Of a stretch of DNA of 5,686 bases, positions 4,965-5,686 are shown piece by piece (position 1 is the first letter of the stretch; every line of letters begins with the position of its first letter). Below the pieces are notes generated by a model that was not told the DNA's origin, did no database searches, and worked only from the letters and a program-made list of their open reading frames with translations. Source of the DNA: Actinomycetota bacterium (GTDB lineage: Bacteria; Actinomycetota; Actinomycetes; JACCUZ01); NCBI GenBank assembly GCA_030841195.1, contig JAVEDA010000384.1, positions 1-5,686 of the forward strand, written 5' to 3'. Both the position numbers and the translations under genes were made by a program.

Positions 4965-5399
4965 ATGTCGTCCGAGGAAGAGAACAAGGCCCTGGTACGC
5001 CGGTTCTACGCCGAGATGGACGCGGGCAACCTCGACGCGATGGACGACCTGGTCGCAGAGGACTACCTCGACCACAACCCGCCGCCCTTCCCGGGGCTCG
5101 ACTCGGGGCGGGCCGGGTTGAAGCAGGCGTTCCAGATCTTCTGGGACGCGACGCCGGGCCGGCACGAGATCGAGGACCAGGTCGCCGAGGGGGACAAGGT
5201 GGTCACCCGGCTGACGGCCTACGGCAAGCACGTCGGAGACCTTCCGGGCGGCCTGGCCGCGACCGGGCGCGACATCACCGAGTCGGCCGTGGCGATCCAC
5301 CGGCTGCAGGACGGCCGGGTTGCCGAGCACTGGTCGGCCAGGGACGATCTCGGGCTCATGGCGCAGCTCGGCGTCGTCCAGCTGCCCGCACCCGGCTAG
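4965..5399 (+). CDS. SnoaL-like / ester cyclase family protein (NTF2-like fold)
   Basis: A 144-aa protein covering one SnoaL-like NTF2-fold domain (about residues 5-125). Family features seen are the N-terminal NKALVRRFYAEMDAGNLDAM, the LVAEDYLDHNPPP segment (D36, H37), the EDQVAEGDKVVTRLTAYGKH strand pair (residues 70-89), and the C-terminal ITESAVAIHRLQDGRVAEHW continuing into SARDDLGLMAQLG, which is characteristic of SnoaL-like 'ester cyclase' proteins. Characterised SnoaL enzymes close polyketide rings, but most members with this small single-domain layout are uncharacterised, and no polyketide genes are visible here. The ATG at 4965 is chosen because GAGGAG (4955-4960) lies 4 nt upstream. 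The frame is open further upstream only because it runs through the intergenic region. The gene diverges from the methyltransferase, and its TAG stop overlaps that of the converging gene. Confidence 0.92.
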   Translation: MSSEEENKALVRRFYAEMDAGNLDAMDDLVAEDYLDHNPPPFPGLDSGRAGLKQAFQIFWDATPGRHEIEDQVAEGDKVVTRLTAYGKHVGDLPGGLAATGRDITESAVAIHRLQDGRVAEHWSARDDLGLMAQLGVVQLPAPG

Positions 5400-5686
5400 C
5401 CGTCTGGTTCGTCCAGCTCGCCCAGCTCGTCCAGCTCGTCCAGCAGGGCGGGCAGCGCGGCGTCCGGCACGTACCGCCACTGCGGCAGGTGGGCCACCGC
5501 GTAGAGGTGCTCGCGCACCTCCTGCTGGACGCGGAACGCCCCGAGCAGCCGGCTGTCCAGCAGGTCGCCGCGGCCGGCGTCGTCGATGCCGCTCCGGTAG
5601 GCGGTCAGGAAGGCGGCCTGGGCTCGCGGCACCCAGTCGAGCACGGTGCCGGCGTCGACCCCCGGCGTGCGGTGCAGCACCACCCG
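5396..5686 (-). CDS. mak: Maltokinase-like protein, C-terminal part only (continues beyond window)
   Basis: The last 96 codons or so of a minus-strand gene whose frame stays open to the right edge. The sequence resembles the C-terminal end of actinobacterial maltokinases (Mak/Pep2, aminoglycoside phosphotransferase-like fold): a helix with AFLTAYRSGI, then LLDSRLLGAFRVQQEVREHL, YAVAHLPQWRYVPDAALPAL. In full-length relatives (about 450 aa) the enzyme phosphorylates maltose with ATP to maltose-1-phosphate for the GlgE alpha-glucan pathway. The kinase catalytic residues lie outside the window, so the call rests on the tail alone. The extreme C-terminus is an acidic repeat, LDELDELGELDE, encoded by four 9-nt units. 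The TAG stop (5398-5396) overlaps that of the converging SnoaL-like gene. Confidence 0.82.
   Translation of the reverse strand, partial: RVVLHRTPGVDAGTVLDWVPRAQAAFLTAYRSGIDDAGRGDLLDSRLLGAFRVQQEVREHLYAVAHLPQWRYVPDAALPALLDELDELGELDEPDG
5409..5444. repeat. Four-copy 9-nt tandem repeat in the maltokinase-like tail
   Basis: Four consecutive units of TCGTCCAGC on the plus strand (5409-5417, 5418-5426, 5427-5435, 5436-5444). The second has one change (TCGCCCAGC). On the coding (minus) strand each unit encodes Leu-Asp-Glu or Leu-Gly-Glu. Because the unit is a multiple of three, copy-number change would keep the frame. Confidence 0.85.

Noticed and set aside
4899..5480. 193-aa minus-strand frame across the SnoaL-like gene
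   Set aside because: Repetitive Arg/Ala/Gly-rich antisense shadow overlapping two supported genes.

Overview
This is a GC-rich (roughly 70%) bacterial chromosomal window. Codon third positions are strongly G/C biased, and the gene content points to an Actinomycetota: a glutamyl-tRNA synthetase next to tRNA-Gln(CUG) and tRNA-Glu(CUC), an actinobacterial CPBP protease, a short RsbW-like ATP-binding protein, an Rv2258c-like methyltransferase and a maltokinase-type C-terminus. The genus cannot be fixed from the sequence alone. I see no transposase, integrase, CRISPR array or phage gene.

Left part (1-2740, + strand) is a translation block. It opens inside gltX, which lacks only its first few codons, and continues 18 nt later with a multi-pass CPBP-family membrane protein. 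The last 15 nt of that gene, stop codon included, lie inside the tRNA-Gln(CUG) gene. tRNA-Glu(CUC) follows 79 nt later, and a 12-bp hairpin terminator closes the unit. A U1-A72 pair in tRNA-Gln and the adjacent GluRS fit the indirect route to Gln-tRNA (misacylation by GluRS, then amidation by GatCAB), although GatCAB itself is not in the window.

Middle part (2740-3775) starts with about 310 bp without a convincing gene but with several strong hairpins. A minus-strand unit follows: a 135-aa HATPase_c anti-sigma-type protein with a good ribosome binding site, and overlapping its 3' end a possible 53-aa ORF that reads like the wing of a winged-helix protein.

Right part (3776-5686) has a minus-strand SAM-dependent methyltransferase diverging from a plus-strand SnoaL-like small protein. 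The short region between them carries an 8-bp inverted repeat and a candidate -10 box. The SnoaL-like gene converges on the C-terminus of a maltokinase-like gene that runs off the right edge. The two stop codons share the palindrome CTAG.

Most of the window is ordinary actinobacterial housekeeping and small-accessory content. The observations most worth checking are the protease stop codon inside a tRNA, the overlapping small winged-helix-like ORF, the hairpin-rich gap after the tRNAs, and the inverted repeat between the divergent genes.
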